A stretch of DNA of 24,586 nt from DAXETY01 sp051155755. Its GTDB lineage: Bacteria; Desulfobacterota; Desulfobacteria; Desulfobacterales; SG8-13. A model generated the notes under the pieces. That model saw only the letters and a list, made by a program, of their open reading frames with translations. It ran no database searches and was not told the DNA's origin. Below, piece by piece: positions 8,488 through 14,781 of this stretch. The stretch is from positions 1 through 24,586 of the forward strand of contig DAXETY010000017.1 in assembly GCA_051155755.1 (NCBI GenBank). The letters are read 5' to 3'. The first letter of the stretch is position 1; the number at the start of each line of letters is the position of its first letter. The position numbers and the translations under genes were made by a program.

Positions 8488-9102
8488 ATGAAAAACGTAT
8501 TTATTTCAATGTTGATGATCGGCGTTGCCGCCGGCGTAGCCACCGGAAAGCCAGCCCAAAATCAGGCGCATCCCCGGGTCGAGCTGCAAACTTCCATGGG
8601 GCGAATCGTCCTGGAGCTCTTTCCGCTGAAAGCCCCGGAAACTGTATCCAATTTTCTGCAGTACGTGGAGGCCGGATATTACGACGGCACCATTTTTCAC
8701 CGGGTTATACCGGATTTCATGATCCAGGGTGGTGGTTTCACGCCGGGAATGAGCCAGAAAACCACCCGCGCTCCGGTTCAAAACGAGGCCGACCGGGCAC
8801 TGAAGAACGAACGTGGCACCGTAGCCATGGCGCGCACCGGCGAGCCGCACAGTGCGACGGCTCAGTTTTTCATCAATCTGGTGGACAATCCGCACCTGGA
8901 TCACCGCGCGAAAAACACGCAGGGCTGGGGATACACGGCCTTTGGTCGGGTGGTGGAAGGTATGGCGGTTGTTGATGAAATCGCTCGAGTGCCGACAAAA
9001 AATGCCGGTATGCACCAGAATGTGCCGGTAGCACCGGTGGTCATCCGCAATGTGCGACGCCTGAGCGGGGATGCCGAGCCGGAACCCGAGCGAAAAAAAT
9101 AG
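8488..9102 (+). CDS. Exported cyclophilin-type peptidyl-prolyl cis-trans isomerase
   Basis: This 204-residue protein has a signal-like N-terminus (residues 1 to about 20, Lys then hydrophobic) and a single cyclophilin domain (about 30-192). Catalytic-site residues visible are F70-H71-R72, Q80 in MIQGGG, the ATAQFFIN segment (123-130) and the GYTAFGRVVEG loop (149-159). The long vertebrate CsA-binding Trp segment is absent, as in bacterial PpiA/PpiB proteins. AAAGGAGG lies just upstream of the ATG. The C-terminal tail is short and charged. It would catalyse proline isomerisation during folding of periplasmic proteins. No operon partner is visible; it diverges from the fusion-protein gene. A 6-bp hairpin (TGCCGG/CCGGCA, 9103-9120) follows the stop without a T-run. 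Confidence 0.93.
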   Translation: MKNVFISMLMIGVAAGVATGKPAQNQAHPRVELQTSMGRIVLELFPLKAPETVSNFLQYVEAGYYDGTIFHRVIPDFMIQGGGFTPGMSQKTTRAPVQNEADRALKNERGTVAMARTGEPHSATAQFFINLVDNPHLDHRAKNTQGWGYTAFGRVVEGMAVVDEIARVPTKNAGMHQNVPVAPVVIRNVRRLSGDAEPEPERKK

Positions 9103-9240
9103 TGCCGGTGGTTGCCGGCAGCCGTATCGTTCGGCACCCGGAGTCGCCGCAGGCGAAGTTTTCGATTCAAAGCGTTGCTGATTTTCGGATCGGCGGGCAC
9201 GGCAACCGAATCCGGGGTATGCGGCGCCGGTTGGCGGCCA

Positions 9241-9357
9241 TCATCCCAGCACGACCCGTCCTGCCAGAACCATGAGGATGAAGGCCATGAAGAGCCAGAT
9301 TCGGTAGCCGGAGTTCTGTATCGGTTTTCTTTCGTCGAGTGACTGCGAGCGGCGCAT
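9241..9357 (-). CDS. Small single-span membrane protein, 38 residues
   Basis: A short reading frame starts at ATG 9357 and ends at TGA 9241-9243. The product has a polar N-terminus (MRRSQSLDERKPIQNSGYR) and one hydrophobic stretch of about 18 residues (IWLFMAFILMVLAG) near the C-terminus. It therefore looks like an inner-membrane miniprotein with a short RVVLG tail. A good Shine-Dalgarno, GGAGGA at 9370-9365, lies eight or so bases upstream, and nothing else explains the region. I do not recognise the family. It lies on its own between the cyclophilin and HD-protein genes, in the same orientation as the HD gene but about 320 bases behind it. The evidence is the ribosome site, a clear transmembrane helix and the lack of any competing gene; conservation is untested. 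Confidence 0.55.
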   Translation of the reverse strand: MRRSQSLDERKPIQNSGYRIWLFMAFILMVLAGRVVLG

Positions 9358-9676
9358 GGGCCCTTCCTCCATTCGGCGACCGTTTTGATTTGGTTTGGAT
9401 TGGCTCACCCGGATCGGAGCCCGGTTCCATGGTGTGGCATCTCGGCCGCAGTCCGATTGGGTACGGCCGTCTCCGGGTCTGTGCAGCGGGAAAAACGTCG
9501 CCTCGTTTTACGCTTATGCAAAAAACGTGCAGGTGTGGGCGGGTGTTCAAAACACTGCGGTGCCTCGGGCGGACAGGTGATCGATCCAATTAAAAATATT
9601 AGATATATTGCCTTTGGGTTGCGGTGGCTCCAGTCGGTGTCGCCCGGGCTCGGCTGGAGGGCGATGACGAAGTTTG
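9358..9676. other. 319-base spacer with nested inverted repeats, no gene
   Basis: No credible coding region is seen. ACCCGGA (9407-9413) pairs with TCCGGGT (9472-9478), and inside it CGGCCG occurs at 9443-9448 and 9464-9469. The nested arrangement could fold as an RNA on the minus strand, where it would be the 5' leader of the 38-residue protein. A further small stem AAAACG/CGTTTT lies near 9492-9509. An AT-rich patch near 9590-9612 could hold a promoter. No known riboswitch consensus was recognised. Confidence 0.35.
9365..9370 (-). promoter_or_regulatory. Ribosome binding site of the 38-residue membrane protein
   Basis: GGAGGA on the minus strand, eight or so bases before ATG 9357. It is the main support for translation of this very short frame. 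Confidence 0.5.
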
Positions 9677-10330
9677 TCAGTCATTTTGCCCCAATTGCGT
9701 CAGCGTGTCGGGGCGGGGCCGCCGCCGGGCCTGTTTGCCGGCCGCCAGCACATCCTGCAGCCGCCCGGCGACATCGATGAAATCCAGGTACTGCTCGAGC
9801 TCGGCGGGGGAAAAGGGCAGGTCGGCGAACAGCCGCTTTTCCTGCTGAATGGATTTGCGCCAGAGCCATTGAAGTCTCTCGCGGTACTCGAGCCTGGTGC
9901 CGTACTGCCGTAGAATGTATTCCATTCGTTCGGCCAGGGACACGATTCGATCATGGAGGACACGCTTGTCGGCGTAGTTCACGATCTCGGCCTCCGTGGG
10001 CTGTTGGCCGTCAAAATAATGATCCAGTCGGACGTGCTGCCGGACAATGGCCCCCACTTCGGGGTAACCGCACTGCTCCAGATATGTACAGCCCGTCTCG
10101 GAGTGTGTCTCTCCGGTTCGGAAACTGCGGGTCTTGGTGATGTCGTGCAGCAGAGCCGAAGACCGCACCAGGGCCTGATTTACCGGGTAACCGCAGGCCT
10201 GAAGTCTTCGGGCCAGGGTCTCGGCGACCCGGCACACCTGCAGGGAGTGGCGCACGATGTGCTCCATCATTTCCATTTCCATCATGAGCCGGTAACAGGT
10301 TTCTCTGGAAGGGATCTGCATGATCGGCAT
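9677..10330 (-). CDS. HDIG-type HD-domain phosphohydrolase
   Basis: The 217-residue protein carries an HD domain. The metal ligands expected for the family are H28 (in HIVRHSLQV), H62-D63 (SALLHDITKT), H76 (ETHSETG) and H99 (IVRQHV). The opening MPIMQIPSRETCYRL resembles other HDIG proteins that begin with an IPSREEC-like segment, which is why ATG 10330 is preferred. The frame stays open upstream to 10519 with other Met codons (for example at 10411), so a longer form cannot be excluded. The C-terminal part is Arg-rich. Members of this family hydrolyse nucleotides or other phosphate esters; the substrate here is unknown. It is divergent from the rubrerythrin-like gene, with about 200 bases between the starts. 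Confidence 0.85.
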   Translation of the reverse strand: MPIMQIPSRETCYRLMMEMEMMEHIVRHSLQVCRVAETLARRLQACGYPVNQALVRSSALLHDITKTRSFRTGETHSETGCTYLEQCGYPEVGAIVRQHVRLDHYFDGQQPTEAEIVNYADKRVLHDRIVSLAERMEYILRQYGTRLEYRERLQWLWRKSIQQEKRLFADLPFSPAELEQYLDFIDVAGRLQDVLAAGKQARRRPRPDTLTQLGQND

Positions 10331-10458
10331 ATTCCCGGGGGGTTCACCGGTATACAGTTGCAGCCGGGGCCGACGCACCGGTCCGGACCGGGAAAAATCA
10401 TCGTAGCACATGATCCGGGAAAACACCAGCGGCGGAGGCATGCCGGCCGGCGGGCGCC

Positions 10459-10487
10459 TTGCAATTGTTGGGATCCGGATCAATATT
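10459..10487 (+). promoter_or_regulatory. Weak sigma70-like promoter candidate for the rubrerythrin-like gene
   Basis: TTGCAA (10459-10464) and AATATT (10482-10487) are separated by 17 bases in the AT-richest part of the divergent spacer, about 44 bases before ATG 10531. Both boxes match the consensus only partly. Confidence 0.25.
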
Positions 10488-10530
10488 GTAACATCAGAGA
10501 TAAAATTCACCGTAAGCAAAGGAAAGGGTC

Positions 10531-11001
10531 ATGGACACCGAATCGGTTTGCTATACGCTCGAAGCCGGCCTGGAAAAGGCCATTGAGATCGAATCCAACA
10601 GTTTCGAATCTTACAAGGACGCCTACCAAAGATTGGAAAACCGCCGCGCCAAGGAGTTGGCCAAAGAGATTGCCCTCGACGAGCTGGAGCACAAATACAC
10701 GCTGGAGAAGGCTTTTTTTGAAGAGACGGTTTCGCTGCACGATAGCGGCAGCGAAAGTCTGGGAATGCAATTAACCGTTATGCTGGCCGACCGCGAGCTC
10801 GATTCGGATGCCACCGAGCAGGATGTGATGATCCACGCCATCCATAACAAAAAACGAATCGTCGAGTTTTATCGCGGCATGTCCGAGCAGTGCAGCGGCG
10901 CGCCGATGGAAAAGATTTTTCAGCGCCTTTGCCGGGAAGAGCAGAAGCATTTGGCGGAACTGGAAGAATTTTACGAAAAGGTGTACATGCCGGACATGTG
11001 A
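10531..11001 (+). CDS. Rubrerythrin/ferritin-like protein lacking a rubredoxin domain
   Basis: This 156-residue, all-helical protein has the pattern of the ferritin-like di-iron fold. Helix 1 contains E21 seven residues before Y28 (ESNSFESY), helix 2 has ELEH (E51 to H54) and helix 4 has EEQKH (E137 to H140). In helix 3 the residue seven before Y114 of VEFY is K107, where the family normally has a Glu ligand. The di-iron site may therefore be altered or mononuclear. There is no C-terminal CxxC rubredoxin module. The family handles peroxide or iron in anaerobes, in the cytoplasm. GGAAAGG precedes the ATG. A GC-rich hairpin (11005-11031) follows the stop without a T-run. It is divergent from the HD-protein gene and is probably a single-gene unit. 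Confidence 0.85.
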   Translation: MDTESVCYTLEAGLEKAIEIESNSFESYKDAYQRLENRRAKELAKEIALDELEHKYTLEKAFFEETVSLHDSGSESLGMQLTVMLADRELDSDATEQDVMIHAIHNKKRIVEFYRGMSEQCSGAPMEKIFQRLCREEQKHLAELEEFYEKVYMPDM

Positions 11002-11004
11002 ATT

Positions 11005-11031
11005 CCGGTAGCGCCTCGGGGGCGCCTCCGG
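11005..11031 (+). terminator. GC-rich hairpin behind the rubrerythrin-like gene
   Basis: CCGG, a 2-base internal loop and GCGCC pair with GGCGC and CCGG around a 5-base loop, four bases after the stop codon. There is no T-run, so it is a weak terminator or an mRNA 3' end protector. Confidence 0.4.
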
Positions 11032-11167
11032 GTTCAATATGCATGTGGCCTCAAATACAACCGCAATTGATTCGAAATACCACCTGGGCCCCATTTCCCC
11101 TGATGCGCACGGCATTACTTTTACAAGTATTGTTTGCCGCTATGCGTTGACGGTTTGCCGGCTTTGA

Positions 11168-11195
11168 CCGCCCTGTCAGCGGGCGGGTTTTTTTT
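11168..11195 (+). terminator. Rho-independent terminator about 20 bases before the antiporter start
   Basis: CCGCCC (11168-11173) and GGGCGG (11181-11186) form a stem around a 7-base loop, followed by G and eight T residues. It ends only about 20 bases before ATG 11217. Either the leader is attenuated, or the terminator serves the upstream gene and the antiporter promoter is unusually close. Confidence 0.8.
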
Positions 11196-11216
11196 GCTGA
11201 CCGTATCGGGTCCATT

Positions 11217-13100
11217 ATGGAACATACCGAATTTTCATTCGTTCCGCTTCTGATCGTGATCGGGATTGCGTTTCTGGTGCCGATCGTACTGTCAAGGCTG
11301 CGCCGGATTTTCGTGCCGATCATCGTCGGTGAAATTCTGGCGGGTATTCTGGTGGGGCAAAGCGGCCTGGACCTGGTGGAGAAAAACGTCGTACTCGAAA
11401 TTCTCTCCACGCTCGGTTTCATCTACTTGATGTTTCTGTCGGGGCTGGAAATCAATTTCTCGGGACTGCTCCAGGCACGCACCGGGGAGTCCGAATCCCG
11501 CTGGCACCGGGTCGTCAGCAGCCACCTGTTTCTGGCGGTGGCTTCGTTTCTGCTGGCGGTGTTGCTGTCTCTGGTGGCGGCGACCTTCATGGCGGGCTTC
11601 GAGCTGGTGGAAAGCCCCTGGATCATGGCGCTGGTTCTGTCCACGACATCGCTGGGCGTCGTGGTGCCCGTACTGAAGCAGGAAGGATTCACCGTCGATC
11701 ACTATGGGCAGCTCATGATGGCCTGCTCCCTGGTGGCGGATTTCGCCAGCATCTTTTTGATCAGCGTCTACGTGCTGTTTCACAACGAGGGGCTTTCCGC
11801 CGAAGTCCTGCTCATTCTGGTCCTGCTGGCCATATTCACCATCGTCTACCGGGTGGCCACGCTGTTCCAAAAGCATCTGCCGGCCAGCCGGTTTTTCGAA
11901 GAGATTTCTTCGGCGACCTCCCAGATCAAGCTGCGGGGATCGCTGGCACTGGCGCTGTTTTTTATCGTGCTGGCGCAAACGGTCGGATCGGAGAACATCC
12001 TGGGCGCTTTTCTGGCCGGTGTGATCGTATCCATGCTGGCCCGCGACGAAGGATCGGCGCTGCGCGAAAAGCTCGATGCCATCGGCTACGGATTTTTCAT
12101 TCCGATTTTCTTTATCATGGTGGGCGTCGACTTCAATCTGCCGGCGCTGCTCGATTCCCGCTCGGCCCTGCTGCTGGTGCCGGTTCTGGTGGTAATCGCC
12201 TACCTGGTCAAAATCCTGCCGGCGCTGCTGTTCCGGGTGGCCTATACCTGGCGCGAGTCGTTGGCGGCCGGGTCGCTGCTCAGCGCCCGGCTGTCGTTGA
12301 TTATCGCCGCGTCGGCCATCGGGCTGGAACTCGGGGTCATCACCGAGGCCGTGAACGCGGCGGTGATTCTGGTAGCTTTGATCACCTGCACCCTGTCGCC
12401 CTTGTTGTTCAAGAGCCTGGCGCCGGCACCGCGCTCACAAAAAGACCGGATTCTGCTGGTGGGCTGCCGCCACATGGCCGAGATGCTGGTCGAAAGATTG
12501 CAGCAGCACGATCTGGACGCTTCGGCCTTTTGTTCGGATGATGAGTCCCGCCGCGCGGAAGCCGGTCCGGGGGTACCCTCTCTGCAAAACCGCGATCGGG
12601 TCAAGGAGGAACTCATCCAGGCCGGCATCGAAGACGCCAAGATGGTGGTGGTCCTGGAAGAGCGCGACGAAGACAGCCTGCTCGTCTGCCGCATGGCCCG
12701 GCAGCTGTTCGGTGTCAAAAACCTGATCGTCTGGGTGCAGGATACGCAGTACAAGGAGGATTTCCGGCGACTGGGCGCCCGGGTCGTCAACCCGGCGCTG
12801 TCGACGACTTTGTTCATCGAGAGCATGATTCTGCATCCGGAGGCCTATGCCCTGGCCGGAGACATCGACGAAATCGAGATCCGTCAGATCAAGCTCAAAT
12901 CGGACGGGTCGATCGGTTCGCGCGTGGACGAATTGGAGCTGCCCACGGGTGTCACGGTGCTGTCGATCGAACGCGGCGGCGACATTGTGGTGCCGGACAA
13001 CGACACCCGGCTGCGGGAAAACGACACGCTGAACCTGGCCGGCAATTCGGAAGGACTGAAAGAATCGATGCGCCTGTTTCACCCGGTGCAAGAACAGTAG
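11217..13100 (+). CDS. Kef-type monovalent cation:proton antiporter (CPA2) with RCK domains
   Basis: This 627-residue inner-membrane protein begins with a Na+/H+ exchanger-type membrane domain of about 400 residues. Typical CPA2 segments are visible: IIVGEILAGILVGQSGLDLV, STLGFIYLMFLSGLEINF, LVLSTTSLGVVVPVLKQEG and ILGAFLAGVIVSML. A TrkA_N/RCK domain follows from about residue 410 (RILLVGCRHMAEML). Its nucleotide-binding Gly motif is degenerate, GCRHMA instead of GxGxxG. A TrkA_C domain closes the protein (about 549-620, ending DTLNLAGNSEGL). It would exchange K+ or Na+ for protons under ligand control. No clear Shine-Dalgarno precedes ATG 11217, and a terminator lies about 20 bases upstream. 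The miniprotein gene follows after 41 bases, then two further cation-related genes. Confidence 0.92.
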   Translation: MEHTEFSFVPLLIVIGIAFLVPIVLSRLRRIFVPIIVGEILAGILVGQSGLDLVEKNVVLEILSTLGFIYLMFLSGLEINFSGLLQARTGESESRWHRVVSSHLFLAVASFLLAVLLSLVAATFMAGFELVESPWIMALVLSTTSLGVVVPVLKQEGFTVDHYGQLMMACSLVADFASIFLISVYVLFHNEGLSAEVLLILVLLAIFTIVYRVATLFQKHLPASRFFEEISSATSQIKLRGSLALALFFIVLAQTVGSENILGAFLAGVIVSMLARDEGSALREKLDAIGYGFFIPIFFIMVGVDFNLPALLDSRSALLLVPVLVVIAYLVKILPALLFRVAYTWRESLAAGSLLSARLSLIIAASAIGLELGVITEAVNAAVILVALITCTLSPLLFKSLAPAPRSQKDRILLVGCRHMAEMLVERLQQHDLDASAFCSDDESRRAEAGPGVPSLQNRDRVKEELIQAGIEDAKMVVVLEERDEDSLLVCRMARQLFGVKNLIVWVQDTQYKEDFRRLGARVVNPALSTTLFIESMILHPEAYALAGDIDEIEIRQIKLKSDGSIGSRVDELELPTGVTVLSIERGGDIVVPDNDTRLRENDTLNLAGNSEGLKESMRLFHPVQEQ

Positions 13101-13141
13101 CGCAAATCACACTGAACGCAACGGTCAAAAGGAGGCTGAAC

Positions 13142-13330
13142 ATGGGATTTTTCGAGGGACTGGTGGGGCTGCTTATCCTGATCGCCGATGTGTGGGCGAT
13201 CATCAACGTGATCTCAAGCAGGTCCACCACTACGGCGATGAAAATCGTCTGGGTGCTGCTGATTCTGCTTCTGCCCGTGGTGGGGTTGATTATCTGGCTG
13301 GTGGCCGGCCCACGGAAACCGCAAGCCTGA
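13142..13330 (+). CDS. PLDc_N-domain-like small membrane protein
   Basis: The 62-residue protein has two membrane helices. The first is LLILIADVWAIINVI (about 9-24). The second is IVWVLLILLLPVVGLIIWLV (about 35-54), followed by the AGPRKP tail. This is the pattern of the N-terminal membrane hairpin of cardiolipin synthases (PLDc_N), here as a stand-alone protein without the phospholipase domain. AAAAGGAGG at 13127-13135 gives a strong ribosome site. It lies 41 bases behind the antiporter gene and is followed by a strong terminator, so it probably ends the antiporter transcript. Its role is unknown; a partner or stabiliser of the antiporter is possible by location only. Confidence 0.85.
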   Translation: MGFFEGLVGLLILIADVWAIINVISSRSTTTAMKIVWVLLILLLPVVGLIIWLVAGPRKPQA

Positions 13331-13337
13331 GAGTCAA

Positions 13338-13370
13338 CAAGCCACCCGCGAATCAGGTGGCTTGTATTTT
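13338..13370 (+). terminator. Rho-independent terminator inside the cation cluster
   Basis: CAAGCCACC (13338-13346) and GGTGGCTTG (13356-13364) make a perfect 9-bp stem with a 9-base loop, followed by TATTTTCTT. It starts 8 bases behind the stop of the PLDc_N-like gene and ends about 115 bases before the next gene. Confidence 0.85.
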
Positions 13371-13376
13371 CTTCCT

Positions 13377-13467
13377 GCGGCACTCGCCGCTGGCAAGAAA
13401 AGACAGAAGGATTTTTGTGCTTCGATGTTGAACTTGCACCGGGTGCGTTGCACCCGGTTTGGGCAAG
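13377..13467 (+). promoter_or_regulatory. Structured leader with two further hairpins before the TrkA_C gene
   Basis: GCGGC/GCCGC (13377-13390) forms a 5-bp hairpin. A longer one follows: ACCGGGTGC (13438-13446) and GCACCCGGT (13450-13458) pair perfectly around GTT. An outer stem, CTTGC (13433-13437) with GCAAG (13463-13467), closes it. It ends 17 bases before ATG 13485. It could be an RNA regulatory element or a protein operator; no known class was recognised. Confidence 0.5.
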
Positions 13468-13484
13468 AACAAATTGATTTTGCT

Positions 13485-14276
13485 ATGTTGTCGATTCTGA
13501 CGCTGCTGATGGTATTGACCTTTTCGATCCTGGTGACCCGGATCGCCTCGGTGGCCCTCACCCACACCGGCCTGTCACGGGAGTCGGCCAAATTTCAGGC
13601 CCGATCGGCATTCACCGGTGTCGGTTTTACCACCAGCGAGTCTGAAAAAGTGGTCAACCACCCGGTACGGCGCCGTATTTTGCTGCTGCTCATGCTGCTT
13701 GGAAATGCCGGGATCGTCACGGCGGTATCCACCCTGATCATTTCCTTCGTCAATTTCGACGGCACCATTGCCCTGTTCTGGCGCGTTGCGCTGCTGATTA
13801 CGGGTATCGTTGCGCTCTGGTCGGTGGCCGCCAGCCGCTGGGTGGACCAGCGCCTGTCGAAACTGATCAATCGGATGCTGAAGCGCTACACGCGCCTGAA
13901 TGTCAAGGATTTTGCCGGGTTGCTGCACCTGGCCGGCGAATACCAGGTCACCGAAATGCAGGTTCGCGAAGCGGACTGGCTGGCCGGCCGGAATTTGAAA
14001 GAAGCCGATCTTCGCAGGGAAGGCGTCCTGGTGCTGGGAATCAACAAGCCCGACGGCCGCTTCGCGGGTGCGCCCGAAGCCGATACGCAGATCGAAGCCC
14101 ACGATACCCTGATTCTGTACGGGCGGGTCGACTCGCTGCAAAACCTGGACAAGCGCAAGCGCGGTTTTCGCGGCGATATCGAGCACACCCGCAAAGTTGC
14201 CGAACAGCGGGAAGTGGCCCGCGAGGAAAAAAAGCAGCTTGAAGCCGAGGAGACCGGAGCCTCGGAAAAATCCTGA
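13485..14276 (+). CDS. Membrane protein with TrkA_C (RCK_C) domain
   Basis: This 263-residue protein has an N-terminal membrane part with about three helices (about 3-25, 62-86, 97-118). Between the first two lies RSAFTGVGFTTSESE, which looks like a TrkH-type pore loop but is single. A TrkA_C ligand-binding domain follows at about 145-215 (MQVREADWLAGRNLKEADLR to HDTLILYGRVDSL), and then a charged, probably helical tail to the end. Related proteins are annotated as TrkA C-terminal domain proteins. The reading frame is open back to 13362, but that upstream part overlaps the terminator and hairpins; ATG 13485 coincides with the first membrane helix. The Shine-Dalgarno is poor. A role in K+ or other cation regulation is inferred from the domain and the neighbours. 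Confidence 0.82.
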   Translation: MLSILTLLMVLTFSILVTRIASVALTHTGLSRESAKFQARSAFTGVGFTTSESEKVVNHPVRRRILLLLMLLGNAGIVTAVSTLIISFVNFDGTIALFWRVALLITGIVALWSVAASRWVDQRLSKLINRMLKRYTRLNVKDFAGLLHLAGEYQVTEMQVREADWLAGRNLKEADLRREGVLVLGINKPDGRFAGAPEADTQIEAHDTLILYGRVDSLQNLDKRKRGFRGDIEHTRKVAEQREVAREEKKQLEAEETGASEKS

Positions 14277-14307
14277 GGCTGCGGAAACCGGAGGAAACAC
14301 CCCCCCG

Positions 14308-14781
14308 ATGGTCATTGAACAGATCCTTCACATAGACTGGAACCTGGTGCTGTCTCACCTCATCCACCTGGCCGTGGCCTACGTGCTGGCCCTGCCCATC
14401 GGATGGGACCGTGAACAGAGCAAGCGCCGGTTCGGACTGCGGACCTTTCCCATCGTGGCGGTGGTTTCCTGCGGCTTTATGCTCGTGGGCATGGCGGTGA
14501 TCGAAAGCACCGACGGCGAAGCGCGGGTGTTGCAAGGCATTATCACCGGTATCGGGTTTATCGGCGGCGGCGCGATTTTGAAAAACGAAGACAAGGTCGC
14601 CGGAACGGCTTCGGCGGCCAGCATCTGGAACACCGGCGCCATCGGAGTGTCGGTGGCCTTCAGCCGTTTCGAAATCGCCCTGGTTCTGGCTCTGTTGAAC
14701 TTTCTGGCCCTGCGCCTGTTCAGCCCCGAGGTCAAGGAAAAGGTCCGCGACGGGTTTGAAGGCAGTTCGGAAAACGACTAA
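14308..14781 (+). CDS. MgtC/SapB family membrane protein
   Basis: The 157-residue protein has the MgtC membrane domain. Visible are LALPIGWDREQSKRRFGLRT (about 28-46), GIGFIGGGAIL (81-91) and the GTASAASIWNTGAIGVSVA segment (99-117), all hallmarks of the family, with four or five helices. The soluble ACT-like C-terminal domain of Salmonella MgtC is missing, as in SapB-like short members. ATG 14308 is chosen because the domain begins there. GGAGG (14290-14294) is about 13 bases upstream, longer than usual. The gene is 31 bases behind the TrkA_C gene and likely shares its transcript. MgtC proteins act in low-Mg2+ adaptation and inhibit F1Fo ATP synthase in some pathogens. Its stop overlaps the end of the convergent NUDIX gene by four bases. 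Confidence 0.9.
   Translation: MVIEQILHIDWNLVLSHLIHLAVAYVLALPIGWDREQSKRRFGLRTFPIVAVVSCGFMLVGMAVIESTDGEARVLQGIITGIGFIGGGAILKNEDKVAGTASAASIWNTGAIGVSVAFSRFEIALVLALLNFLALRLFSPEVKEKVRDGFEGSSEND

Noticed and set aside
9112..9780. Several overlapping frames of 75-140 residues between the cyclophilin and HD genes
   Set aside because: Composition is typical of random GC-rich frames; the only supported gene there is the 38-residue membrane protein.
10331..10519. N-terminal extension of the HD protein to the TTG at 10519
   Set aside because: Homologue-like sequence begins at IPSRETC near 10315, the extension is Pro/Arg-rich and lies in the divergent promoter region; the longer form is possible but less likely.
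13362..13484. N-terminal extension of the TrkA_C-domain protein
   Set aside because: It would start inside a terminator and be encoded by hairpins; the membrane helix begins at ATG 13485.
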